A DNA stretch of 64,000 nucleotides from Aliarcobacter cryaerophilus ATCC 43158 (GTDB lineage: Bacteria; Campylobacterota; Campylobacteria; Campylobacterales; Arcobacteraceae), in the NCBI RefSeq assembly GCF_003660105.1, contig NZ_CP032823.1:744001-808000 (forward strand). Reading direction: 5' to 3'. A model generated the notes under the pieces. The model was not told where the DNA came from, did no database searches, and worked only from the letters and a program-made list of their open reading frames with translations. Shown here one piece after another: positions 26,007 through 34,505 of this stretch. The translations under genes and the position numbers were made by a program. How positions within the stretch are numbered: the stretch's first letter is position 1; each line of letters starts with the position of its first letter.

Positions 26007-26869
26007 TGATAATAGTCAAAATTATAGGTGGACTAGGAAATCAAATGTTTGAGTATGCTTATGCTAAAGCTTTACAACAAAAAGGTTATGAAGTTAATAT
26101 AGATATTTCAGAATTTGATACTTATAAATTACATGGGGGTTTTCAATTAGATAAGTACGATATTGATTTACAAATCTCCTCAACACAAGAAAATGATACT
26201 TTTTATAAAAGAAACATTTTCTTTTCTATTTTAAATAAATTAAATTTATTGCCTCGTAAAATAATAAAGGAAAGAGATATTAGTTTTTGTAAAGAATTGC
26301 TTGAAATCAAAGACAATAGTTATGTCATGGGTTATTTCCAGTGTGAAAAATACTTTATTGATATTAAAAAAGTTTTAATAGAACAATTTAAAATAAATCA
26401 GCCTATCTCATCATTTACTTTTGAAATAGAAGAAAAAATATTGAAATTTAAAAATAGTTGTTCCCTTCATATAAGAAGAGGAGATTATACACATAAATCA
26501 AATGCTAATATTCATGGGGTTTGCAGTTTAGATTATTATAAAAATGCTATAGAAGTAATGAAAAATCAATTAGGTAATGATATTGTATATTTTATTTTTT
26601 CAGATGATATAGAATGGGTAAAAAATAATTTAATAATAGAAAATGCTATATATATAGATAGCCAAGAAACAAGACTTCCTCATGAGGATATTTATTTAAT
26701 GAGTTTGTGTAATCATAATATTATAGCTAATAGCTCTTTTAGTTGGTGGGGAGCATGGCTTAATCAAAATCAAAAGAAAATTGTAATTGCACCTAAAAAA
26801 TGGTTTGAAAATACAAAGATGCAAAAACAAGTAAAAGATATCATCCCAGATACTTGGATAAAGATTTAA
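26006..26869 (+). CDS. GT11-family alpha-1,2-fucosyltransferase-like enzyme
   Basis: The 287-residue GT11 enzyme carries the canonical IIVKIIGGLGNQMFEYAYA, HIRRGDY, FSDDIEWVK and ANSSFSWWGAWLNQN motifs. It probably transfers L-fucose (or L-colitose) from the GDP donor. The frame extends upstream to a TTG at 25994. The ATG at 26006 overlaps the preceding stop and starts exactly at the conserved N-terminus, so it is preferred. It is the second GT11 of the locus and closer to the family consensus than the one at 14655. Confidence 0.9.
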   Translation: MIIVKIIGGLGNQMFEYAYAKALQQKGYEVNIDISEFDTYKLHGGFQLDKYDIDLQISSTQENDTFYKRNIFFSILNKLNLLPRKIIKERDISFCKELLEIKDNSYVMGYFQCEKYFIDIKKVLIEQFKINQPISSFTFEIEEKILKFKNSCSLHIRRGDYTHKSNANIHGVCSLDYYKNAIEVMKNQLGNDIVYFIFSDDIEWVKNNLIIENAIYIDSQETRLPHEDIYLMSLCNHNIIANSSFSWWGAWLNQNQKKIVIAPKKWFENTKMQKQVKDIIPDTWIKI

Positions 26870-26870
26870 A

Positions 26871-27977
26871 ATGAAAATTCTTATAACTACTGAACAATAT
26901 TATCCTATAAAATCTGGTGTTTCGAGCGTTGTCACTGCTATTGCGGAAGAGTTAGTAAAAATAGATTATGCTGTATATGTAGCAACTGGATTTGAAAATC
27001 GAAAAGAATTAACTCATAATGGAGTGAATATAATTGAATTTAAAGTATTTGGTGGATTTGGTAATTATTACAGAGGAGAAACAGAACAGTACAAAGAATT
27101 TATCAAAAATTTTGAATGTGATGTTATGATTAACGAATGTGTGCAAACATGGAGTACAGATTTAATTTTAGATAGTTTAGATGTTCTTAAAGCCAAAAAA
27201 AAGTTTTTACATTCTCATGGCTTTTCACTTTTAGCTTATAGAACAAAAAATCCTTGGGCATATATAAAAGGAAAGTTTTTTTATTGGACTTTATATAAAT
27301 ATTTAAAAAAATATGATCATATTTTTCTTCTTCATGATAAAACCGTAGAGACTTCATACCTTAATAAATATGGAATAAATAGTTATTCCTATTTACCTAA
27401 CGGTGTAAATGAAGATTTTATTGCTGAAGATATTCTAGAAAAAAAAGATAAATATATTTTAAACATATCTAACTATTTTCCATTAAAAAACCAAGAATTC
27501 TTATTAGAAGCTTACTATAAAGCTAAAACTAATTATAAGTTAATTCTTATAGGAAATTCAATTTTAAAAGATTACTTAAATAAATTAAAGAAGCTGAAAT
27601 CTGGATATGATAAAGAATATGGAGTTAAAGAAGTTCATTTTTTGTATGATATTTCTAGAGATAAAACAGAAAAATATTTAGAGGATGCAACAATTTTTTT
27701 ACACTCTAGTAAATTAGAAGTTTTTCCAATGGTTATAGTCGAAAGTATGGGCAAAGGGATTCCATTTTTATGTACAGATGTAGGGAATGTAAAAGAACTA
27801 TGTGAAGAATTAGTTGTTTATAATATTGATGAGATGGCAAGTAAAATTGATGTTTTGTTAACTAATGATTCTAAATATAAAAAACTTTCTACAGATTTGC
27901 TTTTAGAAGTAAAAGCAAATCTAAACTGGAAAATAATCTGCAAAAATTTGAGTGATAAATTGAATGAAATTAAATAG
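26871..27977 (+). CDS. GT4-family glycosyltransferase
   Basis: The 368-residue enzyme has the GT-B fold. An N-terminal domain opens with KILITTEQYYPIKSGVSSVV, a linker SYLPNGVNEDF precedes the donor domain, and that domain has KYILNISNYFPLKNQEFLL and the family's E-x7-E-like VFPMVIVESMGKGIPFLCTD. It should add one sugar to the repeat unit with retention of configuration. It begins one base after the GT11 stop and overlaps the polymerase-like gene by 14 bases. Confidence 0.87.
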   Translation: MKILITTEQYYPIKSGVSSVVTAIAEELVKIDYAVYVATGFENRKELTHNGVNIIEFKVFGGFGNYYRGETEQYKEFIKNFECDVMINECVQTWSTDLILDSLDVLKAKKKFLHSHGFSLLAYRTKNPWAYIKGKFFYWTLYKYLKKYDHIFLLHDKTVETSYLNKYGINSYSYLPNGVNEDFIAEDILEKKDKYILNISNYFPLKNQEFLLEAYYKAKTNYKLILIGNSILKDYLNKLKKLKSGYDKEYGVKEVHFLYDISRDKTEKYLEDATIFLHSSKLEVFPMVIVESMGKGIPFLCTDVGNVKELCEELVVYNIDEMASKIDVLLTNDSKYKKLSTDLLLEVKANLNWKIICKNLSDKLNEIK

Positions 27978-29103
27978 AAACCTTTTTTATTTAAATAATA
28001 TTTCTTTCTTATCATATGTAATATTTGCTATTTTTATTATATTAATACAAAATTTATTTTTAAATGACACATTTTTACAAGGCTTATTTGTAAGTGATGC
28101 ATTATCTTTAACTGCAACATACAATAATTTATTTGCATCAAATAATTTCAATATATTTGATTTAGATTATACTTATTTGGGTTTATATTATGTATATTAT
28201 TTTTTTGAAGGATACTATTGGATTCCAAATTTATTGTTTATTTATTTAAGTTTTATACTTTTAAATAAACTATTTTTCAATCTATATGGAAATTATTCAA
28301 ATAAAGTTGTTTTTTTATTGTTACTAAACCCATACAATTTATTAGTAATTAATTATATAAATAAAGAGATAGTGCTGCAATTTTTAATTATATTATTTTT
28401 TTATTATTTTTTTAAAGATAAAAAACTAATAACTATTTTATTCTTATCAACAATTGTATTTTTTATTAGAGATGCTTATGGGGCTATTTTGCTAGGCTTT
28501 TATATATTTAGTATAATCTTCAAGAATAATTTTAAGATAGGGATATGGATTGCTTTCATATTATTATATGTAGTTCAACTTTTTATATTTCAATTTAGTG
28601 ATTTCCCTTTAATTGAAAGGAATTTGGATTCTACTAATAATTCATTTGAACATTCATCTCAGATCTTACAAGATGCACAAGGTATATTTTATTTTTTATA
28701 TAAAATTATCGGTAATATAGTGTCCTTAAGTCTCAGACCTGCTTTTGTAACTTCAACTGATGGTATTTTTCTTTTGGGAATTGGATATTATTTTCTAGGA
28801 TGGGTACTATTATTAACATATGTCATAAATATTTATGGAATTTTGACTACTCACATAACATACAAATTTAAATTAATTTTTTATTTTCAAATTTTTTCAT
28901 TATTGATGGTTAGCCAATCTTTTTTTATTATGCCAAGGTATCTATTTCCTTTTCTGCCGATTTATTTGCTTCTGTCAATATATATTCTGAAAAATCATAA
29001 ATATAAGTACTATAATAATTTATTGTATTTAGTGCCTTTTTTTATACTATGTGCAGTAATAGTACTTATATATTTTAATATGAATATTGTGATATCTATT
29101 TAG
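27964..29103 (+). CDS. Polytopic membrane protein, probable Wzy polymerase
   Basis: The 379-residue protein is almost wholly hydrophobic, with about ten or eleven membrane helices and a larger polar loop around residues 210-240. Wzy O-antigen/capsule polymerases have little sequence conservation but exactly this size, topology and genomic place, between glycosyltransferase genes. It would join lipid-linked repeat units on the periplasmic face, with Wzz (33897) setting chain length. The name is by topology and context only. Confidence 0.65.
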   Translation: MKLNRNLFYLNNISFLSYVIFAIFIILIQNLFLNDTFLQGLFVSDALSLTATYNNLFASNNFNIFDLDYTYLGLYYVYYFFEGYYWIPNLLFIYLSFILLNKLFFNLYGNYSNKVVFLLLLNPYNLLVINYINKEIVLQFLIILFFYYFFKDKKLITILFLSTIVFFIRDAYGAILLGFYIFSIIFKNNFKIGIWIAFILLYVVQLFIFQFSDFPLIERNLDSTNNSFEHSSQILQDAQGIFYFLYKIIGNIVSLSLRPAFVTSTDGIFLLGIGYYFLGWVLLLTYVINIYGILTTHITYKFKLIFYFQIFSLLMVSQSFFIMPRYLFPFLPIYLLLSIYILKNHKYKYYNNLLYLVPFFILCAVIVLIYFNMNIVISI

Positions 29104-29143
29104 AATTTAGATAATTAATTTAGCTTATATAAAGGAGTTTAAT

Positions 29144-29878
29144 GTGATTTCAGTTTTAATTTGTGTTTACAATGGAGAATCTTATATTAAAGAAACAATA
29201 AATAGTCTATTGTTACAAACATATAAAGATTTTGAGATTCTCGTTATTGTCAATTGTACTAATGATTCAACGATAAAGATTTTAGAAGATTTTAATGATA
29301 ATAGAATAAAGATTTTCCAAACCAACATATGCCAATTATCTTATAATTTAAATTATGGATTAATGAAATCAAATAGTAAATATGTAGTAAGAATAGATGC
29401 AGATGATATTGCAGAACCAACTAGAATCGAAAAACAATTTAAATTTATTGAAGATAACAATTTTGATGTAGTAGGATCAAATGTTGAACTTATTGATGAA
29501 TATGGAAAATTTATAGGAGAAAAAAAGTATCCTGAAGACAATATAGATATTAGAAAAAAGATATTTTATACTAATCCATTGGCACATCCAACAATAATAT
29601 ATAAAAAATCAACGATTTTAAAAGTTGGAGGATATATGAATGGGAAAGTAAGTGAAGATTATGATTTGTGGTTAAGATTAATGAGAGATAAAAAGATAAA
29701 ATTTTACAATATGCAAGAAAAATTAACTTTATATAGAATTCATACAAATCAAGCTAGAGGGAATAAATTAGCATATTACGAAATTTGTGGCTATATGATT
29801 AGAGAAACTTTTTATCAAAAATCATTTAAATTTTTTATTGGATTTTTAGTTTATCTAGCAAAATCGATTATAAAATAA
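29144..29878 (+). CDS. GT2-family glycosyltransferase
   Basis: The 244-residue GT-A enzyme opens with MISVLICVYNGESYIKETIN and has the metal-binding RIDADDIAEP. HPTIIYKKS and SEDYDLWLRL in the acceptor half are typical of short GT2 enzymes of O-antigen loci. The start is GTG, placed eight bases after AAAGGAG; an out-of-frame ATG two bases earlier meets a stop at once. A 40-base gap separates it from the polymerase-like gene, the first true spacer in this part of the locus. Confidence 0.88.
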   Translation: MISVLICVYNGESYIKETINSLLLQTYKDFEILVIVNCTNDSTIKILEDFNDNRIKIFQTNICQLSYNLNYGLMKSNSKYVVRIDADDIAEPTRIEKQFKFIEDNNFDVVGSNVELIDEYGKFIGEKKYPEDNIDIRKKIFYTNPLAHPTIIYKKSTILKVGGYMNGKVSEDYDLWLRLMRDKKIKFYNMQEKLTLYRIHTNQARGNKLAYYEICGYMIRETFYQKSFKFFIGFLVYLAKSIIK

Positions 29879-29889
29879 GGAAGAATGCA

Positions 29890-31002
29890 ATGAAAAAAAT
29901 AATTTTAGTTTCAAATAGTTCATGGAGTATGATAAAGTTTAGATTAGGACTAATGAAAGAACTTATATCTAAAGGTTATAAGATTACAATAATTGCTCCT
30001 TATGATAAACACGTTGAAGAGATTAAACTATTGGGATGTTCTTATCAAAATATCGATATGGACAATAAAGGGATAAATCCTTTGAAAGATTTAAAATTAT
30101 TATTTAAACTCAAAAATATGTATAAAAAGCTTAATCCTGATTTAATTATTCACTACACTATAAAACCAAATATATATGGCACTATAGCAGCAAAATTAGC
30201 TATGGTAAAATCTATAGCTGTGGTAACTGGACTTGGGTATATATTTATAAACGATACAATAGTCTCTAAAATAGGAAAAGTACTCTATAAGTTTTCTTTC
30301 CAGTTTTCGAGAAGAGTGCTATTTATAAATCATGATGATAAAAAAGAATTTATTGAAAATAATCTAGTAAATAGCAAAAAAGTTATGGTCTTACCAGGTG
30401 AAGGTGTTAACACGGATTTTTTTGATGATCAAAACTTTAAAGATAAAAGAGTATCAATAAAATTTTTACTTATAGCAAGAATGCTATTTGATAAAGGTAT
30501 TAAGGAATATGTAGAAGCAGCTAATATGCTAAAAGAGAAGTACCCAGATGCAGAATTTGGATTAGTTGGTTATTTGGATGTGGATAATCCTAGAGCTATA
30601 TCAAAAGAACAAATGATAGCTTGGCAAAAAGATTGTAATATTGTATTCTATGGTTCTACTGATGATGTGAAAAGTTTTATTTCAAGAAGTGATTGTATTG
30701 TATTGCCTTCTTATAGAGAAGGAATAAGTATGTCACTTATGGAGTCAGCATCTATGTCTAAAGCATTAATAGCTACTAATGTACCAGGATGTAAAGAACT
30801 TATAGAAAATGGAGTAAATGGATTTTTATGTAATGTTAAAGATTCCATAGATTTAGCTGTTAAGATGGAACTAATGTTAAATCTGAGCAATGATGAAAGA
30901 AAAAGAATGGGTCAAGCAGGGAGGAAAAAGATGATAAAAGAATTTGATGAGAAAATTGTAATTAATAAATATTTTAAAATTATAGAAGAAGAAATAATAT
31001 GA
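29890..31002 (+). CDS. GT4-family glycosyltransferase (PglA-like)
   Basis: The 370-residue GT-B enzyme resembles Campylobacter PglA and related HexNAc transferases. The N-terminal domain opens with KKIILVSNSSWSMIKFRLGL, IHYTIKPNIYGTIAA and TGLGYIF follow, and the donor domain has FLLIARMLFDKGIKEYVEA, PSYREGISMSLMESASM and the ATNVPGCKELI loop. It probably adds the second sugar to the undecaprenyl-linked primer made by the initiating enzyme encoded next. GGAAGAATGCA precedes the ATG. Confidence 0.88.
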   Translation: MKKIILVSNSSWSMIKFRLGLMKELISKGYKITIIAPYDKHVEEIKLLGCSYQNIDMDNKGINPLKDLKLLFKLKNMYKKLNPDLIIHYTIKPNIYGTIAAKLAMVKSIAVVTGLGYIFINDTIVSKIGKVLYKFSFQFSRRVLFINHDDKKEFIENNLVNSKKVMVLPGEGVNTDFFDDQNFKDKRVSIKFLLIARMLFDKGIKEYVEAANMLKEKYPDAEFGLVGYLDVDNPRAISKEQMIAWQKDCNIVFYGSTDDVKSFISRSDCIVLPSYREGISMSLMESASMSKALIATNVPGCKELIENGVNGFLCNVKDSIDLAVKMELMLNLSNDERKRMGQAGRKKMIKEFDEKIVINKYFKIIEEEII

Positions 31003-31055
31003 AAAGTATTATCTTATTTCTATTATTAAATTTTTAAATTAAAAAGATATATTTA

Positions 31056-31061
31056 TATAAT
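31056..31061 (+). promoter_or_regulatory. Candidate -10 box before the initiating transferase
   Basis: TATAAT lies 40 bases before the ATG at 31101 in a 98-base AT-rich gap, one of the few gaps in the locus. An internal promoter is plausible. Confidence 0.35.
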
Positions 31062-31100
31062 CTTAGCTAAAATCTAGCTTTATTTTATAGGGAAGAGAAG

Positions 31101-32027
31101 ATGATAGTTTTAGGTAGAAAATACAAGTTCACGCAGTTTGAAAAAACAAGACTTAATAAAAAGTTTAAAAATCAGTTTATTATCAAATACTCAGAGCGAG
31201 ACCCTTTTGAAGTTCTTGAAGAGTTGAAGTGTTTGCTGGATAAAACAGCAGTTGAAATTATTGTGCTAAACACAAGATACACTGTACCAAATGAAGTTAT
31301 AAAATACCTTACAAACCTACAATTTGAAAGAAATATCAAACTCATCACTATAGAGCAATTTATGGAAAAATATCTACACAAATGCTATATCCCAGAAGAT
31401 CACACAGATTTAAACTACCTTCAAAATATCAAGCCTTTTAATATTTTTGAGTACTTTATGAAAAGATTTATTGATTTTTTAGGAATTTTTTGTTTGTATG
31501 TTCTTACTTTTCCTATAATGGCTTATTCAAGAAGAAGAATCAAAAAAGAATCCCCAGGAACTAGTATGTTTAAGCAAGAAAGAGTTGGAATAAACAACAA
31601 AGAGTTTAAGTGTATCAAATATAGAAGTATGAGACTAGATGCAGAAATTAGCGGAGCTAAATTTGCATGCGAAAACGACCCTAGAGTTTTTCCTTGGGGT
31701 GAGATTATGAGAAAAACAAGAATAGATGAACTTCCTCAAATGCTAAATGTATTAAAAGGAGATATGCACCTAATTGGTCCAAGACCTGAGCGAAAATTTT
31801 GGATAGAACAGTTTGAAAAAGAGATTCCATACTACAATGAGCGACATCTTATTCGCCCTGGAATTACAGGTTGGGCTCAAGTTATGTATCCATATGGAGC
31901 TGGTGTTGAAGATGCAAAACAAAAACTAATGTATGATTTGTACTATATAAAACACTATAGCCTTTGGTTGGATATTAAAATTATTTTTAAAACTATTTTG
32001 GTAGTTTTAGGTAAAAAAGGATTATAA
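31101..32027 (+). CDS. Initiating phosphoglycosyltransferase (polyprenyl glycosylphosphotransferase)
   Basis: The 308-residue protein has a ~110-residue soluble N-terminal part followed by the conserved catalytic domain of WbaP/WcaJ/PglC-type enzymes. This consists of a membrane re-entrant helix (KRFIDFLGIFCLYVLTFP), MFKQERVGINNKEF, the catalytic Asp-Glu in RIDELPQMLNVLKGDM, LIGPRPE and the C-terminal RPGITGWAQV. It transfers a sugar-1-phosphate from a nucleotide donor to undecaprenyl phosphate and so begins repeat-unit synthesis. The four-helix N-terminal domain of WbaP is missing, leaving a short form. Confidence 0.92.
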   Translation: MIVLGRKYKFTQFEKTRLNKKFKNQFIIKYSERDPFEVLEELKCLLDKTAVEIIVLNTRYTVPNEVIKYLTNLQFERNIKLITIEQFMEKYLHKCYIPEDHTDLNYLQNIKPFNIFEYFMKRFIDFLGIFCLYVLTFPIMAYSRRRIKKESPGTSMFKQERVGINNKEFKCIKYRSMRLDAEISGAKFACENDPRVFPWGEIMRKTRIDELPQMLNVLKGDMHLIGPRPERKFWIEQFEKEIPYYNERHLIRPGITGWAQVMYPYGAGVEDAKQKLMYDLYYIKHYSLWLDIKIIFKTILVVLGKKGL

Positions 32028-32039
32028 AAGCGATAGGGT

Positions 32040-32069
32040 TTGACTATAAAGTATTAAATATAGTACAAT
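32040..32069 (+). promoter_or_regulatory. Promoter of the toxin-antitoxin pair
   Basis: TTGACT (32040-32045) and TACAAT (32064-32069) stand 18 bases apart, with AAAGGAG and the antitoxin ATG downstream. The -10 region lies within the inverted repeat AAATAT-AGTAC-AATATTT, a probable autoregulatory operator for the antitoxin. Confidence 0.6.
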
Positions 32070-32095
32070 ATTTGATATTTTAAAAGGAGTCTTAA

Positions 32096-32350
32096 ATGCA
32101 ACCAATCTTGTCAAAATATACAGCAAGTATAACAGAACTTAAAAAATCACCTTCACAACTACTAAAAGATACAGGAGATGAAGCAGTAGCAATTTTAAAT
32201 CACAATATAACTAGTGCATATCTAGTACCAAGTTCTTTATATGAAAAGATGATGGATATTATAGATGATTATTATTTAATAAAAGAGCTAGAAGAGAGAT
32301 TAAGCTATAAAGAAGATGAGCTAATAGAGGTCTCTTTAAATGATTTATAA
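32096..32350 (+). CDS. Phd/YefM-family antitoxin
   Basis: The 84-residue protein has the Phd/YefM pattern: an N-terminal DNA-binding part (YTASITELKKSPSQLLKD, then AVAILNHNITSAYLVPSSLY) and an acidic C-terminal helix that would mask the toxin. It overlaps the toxin gene by 11 bases, which ties their translation together. Antitoxins of this type repress their own promoter, here 32040-32069. The module sits inside the polysaccharide locus and may stabilise it. Confidence 0.85.
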   Translation: MQPILSKYTASITELKKSPSQLLKDTGDEAVAILNHNITSAYLVPSSLYEKMMDIIDDYYLIKELEERLSYKEDELIEVSLNDL

Positions 32351-32672
32351 AATAAAATTTACTCCAATTTCATATAAAGAGTGGAATAGTCTTGATTCAG
32401 CTATTAAACTACAATTTAAAAAAAAATTAGAAAAAATTGTACATAATCCAAGAATAGTAAAAAATAAATTAAGTGGATATAAAAATATATATAAAATAAA
32501 GCTAAGAAGCTCTGGTTTTAGGCTAGCATGTGAAGTAAAAGAAGAACAAATAGTTATATTAGTTTTAAGTGTAGGAAAAAGAGAAAATAATAAAGTATAT
32601 GAAAAACTGAAAGAAAGTATGACAAAAGAGACAGATAAAGAAGAGTTTAAAAATTTTAACAAAATAATATAA
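32340..32672 (+). CDS. RelE/ParE-family toxin
   Basis: The 110-residue basic protein has the RelE fold pattern: YKIKFTPISYKEWNSLD, LEKIVHNPRIVKNKLSGYKN, YKIKLRSSGFRLACEV and ILVLSVGKRENNKVYEKL. The conserved basic residues before and after the GFRL strand fit ribosome-dependent mRNA cleavage, although a ParE-like gyrase target cannot be excluded. The last ~20 residues (MTKETDKEEFKNFNKII) extend beyond the usual RelE length. It is translated behind its antitoxin. Confidence 0.83.
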   Translation: MIYKIKFTPISYKEWNSLDSAIKLQFKKKLEKIVHNPRIVKNKLSGYKNIYKIKLRSSGFRLACEVKEEQIVILVLSVGKRENNKVYEKLKESMTKETDKEEFKNFNKII

Positions 32673-32684
32673 AAAAGGAAAAAA

Positions 32685-33743
32685 ATGATACTAATAACAG
32701 GCGGAGCAGGTTATATTGGAACTCATACTTTAGTAGAACTAAAAAAAGCAAATTTTGATTTTGTAGTTTATGACAATTTTTCAAACTCATCAAAAGAGGC
32801 TCTAAAAAGAGTTAAAAAAATAATTGGCTCAAAAGTAAAATTTGTAAAAGGTGATATAAGAGATAAAAAAGCTTTGAGAAAAGTTTTTAAAAAATATACC
32901 ATAGATTCTGTTATTCACTTTGCTGGACTCAAAGCTGTAGGAGAGAGTGTTGCAAAACCTTTGAAGTATTATGATAACAATGTTGTAGGGACTATTAAAC
33001 TTTTAGAAGTTATGCGTGAGTTTAACTGTAAAAAAATAGTTTTCTCTTCAAGTGCTACTGTTTATGGAAACCCAGAAACTTGTCCAATAGATGAGAGCTT
33101 TCCTATTGGAGCTACTACAAATCCATATGGAACTAGTAAATATATGATTGAAAGAATATTAGAGGATTTATATATAAGTGATAATAGCTTTAAAATTGCT
33201 ATTTTAAGATATTTTAATCCAGTAGGTGCAGAGGAAAGTGGACTTATAAGGGAAAATCCAAACGGTATTCCAAATAATCTTATGCCATATATCTCTCAAG
33301 TTGCTGTTGGTAAATTAAAAGAGCTAAGTGTATTTGGAAGTGATTATGAAACAAAAGATGGTACAGGAGTAAGGGATTATATCCATGTAGTTGATTTGGC
33401 AAACGCTCATGTAAAAGCTATAGAGTATCTTTTTGGAACAGGAACTTTATTCCCTGTAAATAAAAAAGATGAGACTAAAGTCTCATTTCCACTTATTTTA
33501 AATATTGGAACAGGAACTGGATATAGTGTTTTAGATATTATAAAAGCTTTTGAAAAAGCAAGTGGAGAAAAAATACCTTATAAACTAGTAAATAGAAGAG
33601 CAGGGGATATTGCAATTTGCTACTCAAATCCACAAAAAGCAAAAGAGATTTTAAATTGGGAAGCAAAACATAGTTTAGATGATATGTGTAAATCTAGCTG
33701 GAATTGGCAAAGTAAAAATCCAATAGGGTATGAAAAAAAGTGA
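32685..33743 (+). CDS. galE: UDP-glucose 4-epimerase
   Basis: The 352-residue SDR enzyme interconverts UDP-glucose and UDP-galactose (and perhaps the HexNAc forms). [10 protein letters not shown] at the N-terminus, FSSSATVYG and the catalytic YGTSKYM are present, with the [12 protein letters not shown] and RRAGDIA segments of GalE. The initiating enzyme and GT4/GT2 enzymes probably use its products. AAAAAGGAAAAAA lies just before the ATG, 12 bases after the toxin gene. Confidence 0.94.
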   Translation: MILITGGAGYIGTHTLVELKKANFDFVVYDNFSNSSKEALKRVKKIIGSKVKFVKGDIRDKKALRKVFKKYTIDSVIHFAGLKAVGESVAKPLKYYDNNVVGTIKLLEVMREFNCKKIVFSSSATVYGNPETCPIDESFPIGATTNPYGTSKYMIERILEDLYISDNSFKIAILRYFNPVGAEESGLIRENPNGIPNNLMPYISQVAVGKLKELSVFGSDYETKDGTGVRDYIHVVDLANAHVKAIEYLFGTGTLFPVNKKDETKVSFPLILNIGTGTGYSVLDIIKAFEKASGEKIPYKLVNRRAGDIAICYSNPQKAKEILNWEAKHSLDDMCKSSWNWQSKNPIGYEKK

Positions 33744-33822
33744 AGAAGAGTTACTTATTTGTGAAGATAAAATATCAAAATTAAAAGAGATAGTTCCAGA
33801 ATTTGATCATAGATTGAATTAA
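33730..33822 (+). pseudogene. Short coding remnant between galE and wzz
   Basis: A 30-codon frame overlaps the galE end by 14 bases and ends LKEIVPEFDHRLN. Its end looks like the C-terminus of a larger protein rather than a free-standing gene. An ATG overlaps its stop (TAATG at 33820-33824), as seen between real genes in this locus. It may be a scar of a lost gene; which one is not certain. Confidence 0.35.
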
Positions 33823-33896
33823 TGTTCCAGTTGAATGGACCTCTTAAAGATGGTTTTGATACAATCACAAGCTTAAAAACTAAAAGGAATCAAAAA

Positions 33897-34472
33897 ATGC
33901 AAGAAAACAAAATTTTAAATGAAGATGAGATAGATTTAAGGGAATTATTTGAAACTATTTGGAAAAAAAGATTTTTTATAATTATTTTTACTTTTACAAT
34001 AACTTTAATCGCTTTTATTTATGTTTTACTAAAAAATCCAACACCAGTTTATGAAGGAAATTTAAGTGTTCAAATAGGAGAAATACAAAGTGAAAATTTT
34101 GGAAATAGAATTATAGAAACTCCTCAGAATTTATCTTATATTTTAGGAATAGAGTTTAAAGTTAATTCAACTATTGCTAAAGGAACAACTTCTATTCTTG
34201 AAATAAAATATTCAAATGAAGATAAAGCAAGAATAAAAACTATTTTAGAAGATGTTAAAAATTTTATTATAACAAAGCATGAAAATGATACTTCATTTTA
34301 TAAAAATAAAATTATGACAAAAGAAATTGGAGATATTAAAATATCAGAAGAAGCTATTAATAAACCTAAAAAAGCTTTAATTGTAACAGTTGCTTTTATA
34401 ACTGGATTTATTCTTTCAATATTTTTAGTATTTCTTATTCAATTTATTCAAAGTATAAAAAAAGAGTCTTAA
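33897..34472 (+). CDS. Short Wzz-like chain-length regulator
   Basis: The 191-residue protein has the two-helix layout of Wzz polysaccharide co-polymerases: EIDLRELFETIWKKRFF before the first helix (about residues 28-48), a short periplasmic part, then the proline-containing NKPKKALIVTVAFITGF that leads into the second helix. Usual Wzz proteins are 300 residues or more with a long periplasmic coiled coil; this one has only about 110 periplasmic residues. The frame opens 25 codons earlier at 33822. The ATG at 33897 has AAAGGAA behind it and matches the family start. It is the last gene of the locus. Confidence 0.8.
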   Translation: MQENKILNEDEIDLRELFETIWKKRFFIIIFTFTITLIAFIYVLLKNPTPVYEGNLSVQIGEIQSENFGNRIIETPQNLSYILGIEFKVNSTIAKGTTSILEIKYSNEDKARIKTILEDVKNFIITKHENDTSFYKNKIMTKEIGDIKISEEAINKPKKALIVTVAFITGFILSIFLVFLIQFIQSIKKES

Positions 34473-34488
34473 ACTCTTTTTTATACTT
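34451..34488. terminator. Bidirectional terminator of the polysaccharide locus
   Basis: A 16-bp stem (AAGTATAAAAAA-GAGT with ACTCTTTTTTATACTT) around CTTAA spans the wzz stop. The A- and T-rich arms give U-runs in both directions, serving wzz on the plus strand and the peroxidase gene on the minus strand. Confidence 0.8.
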
Positions 34489-34505
34489 AAAAATTCTTTA
34501 ATCTT

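Noticed and set aside
33822-33896. Upstream start of the Wzz-like gene
   Set aside because: The 25 extra residues do not look like Wzz, and the ATG at 33897 has its own ribosome-binding site at the conserved N-terminus.
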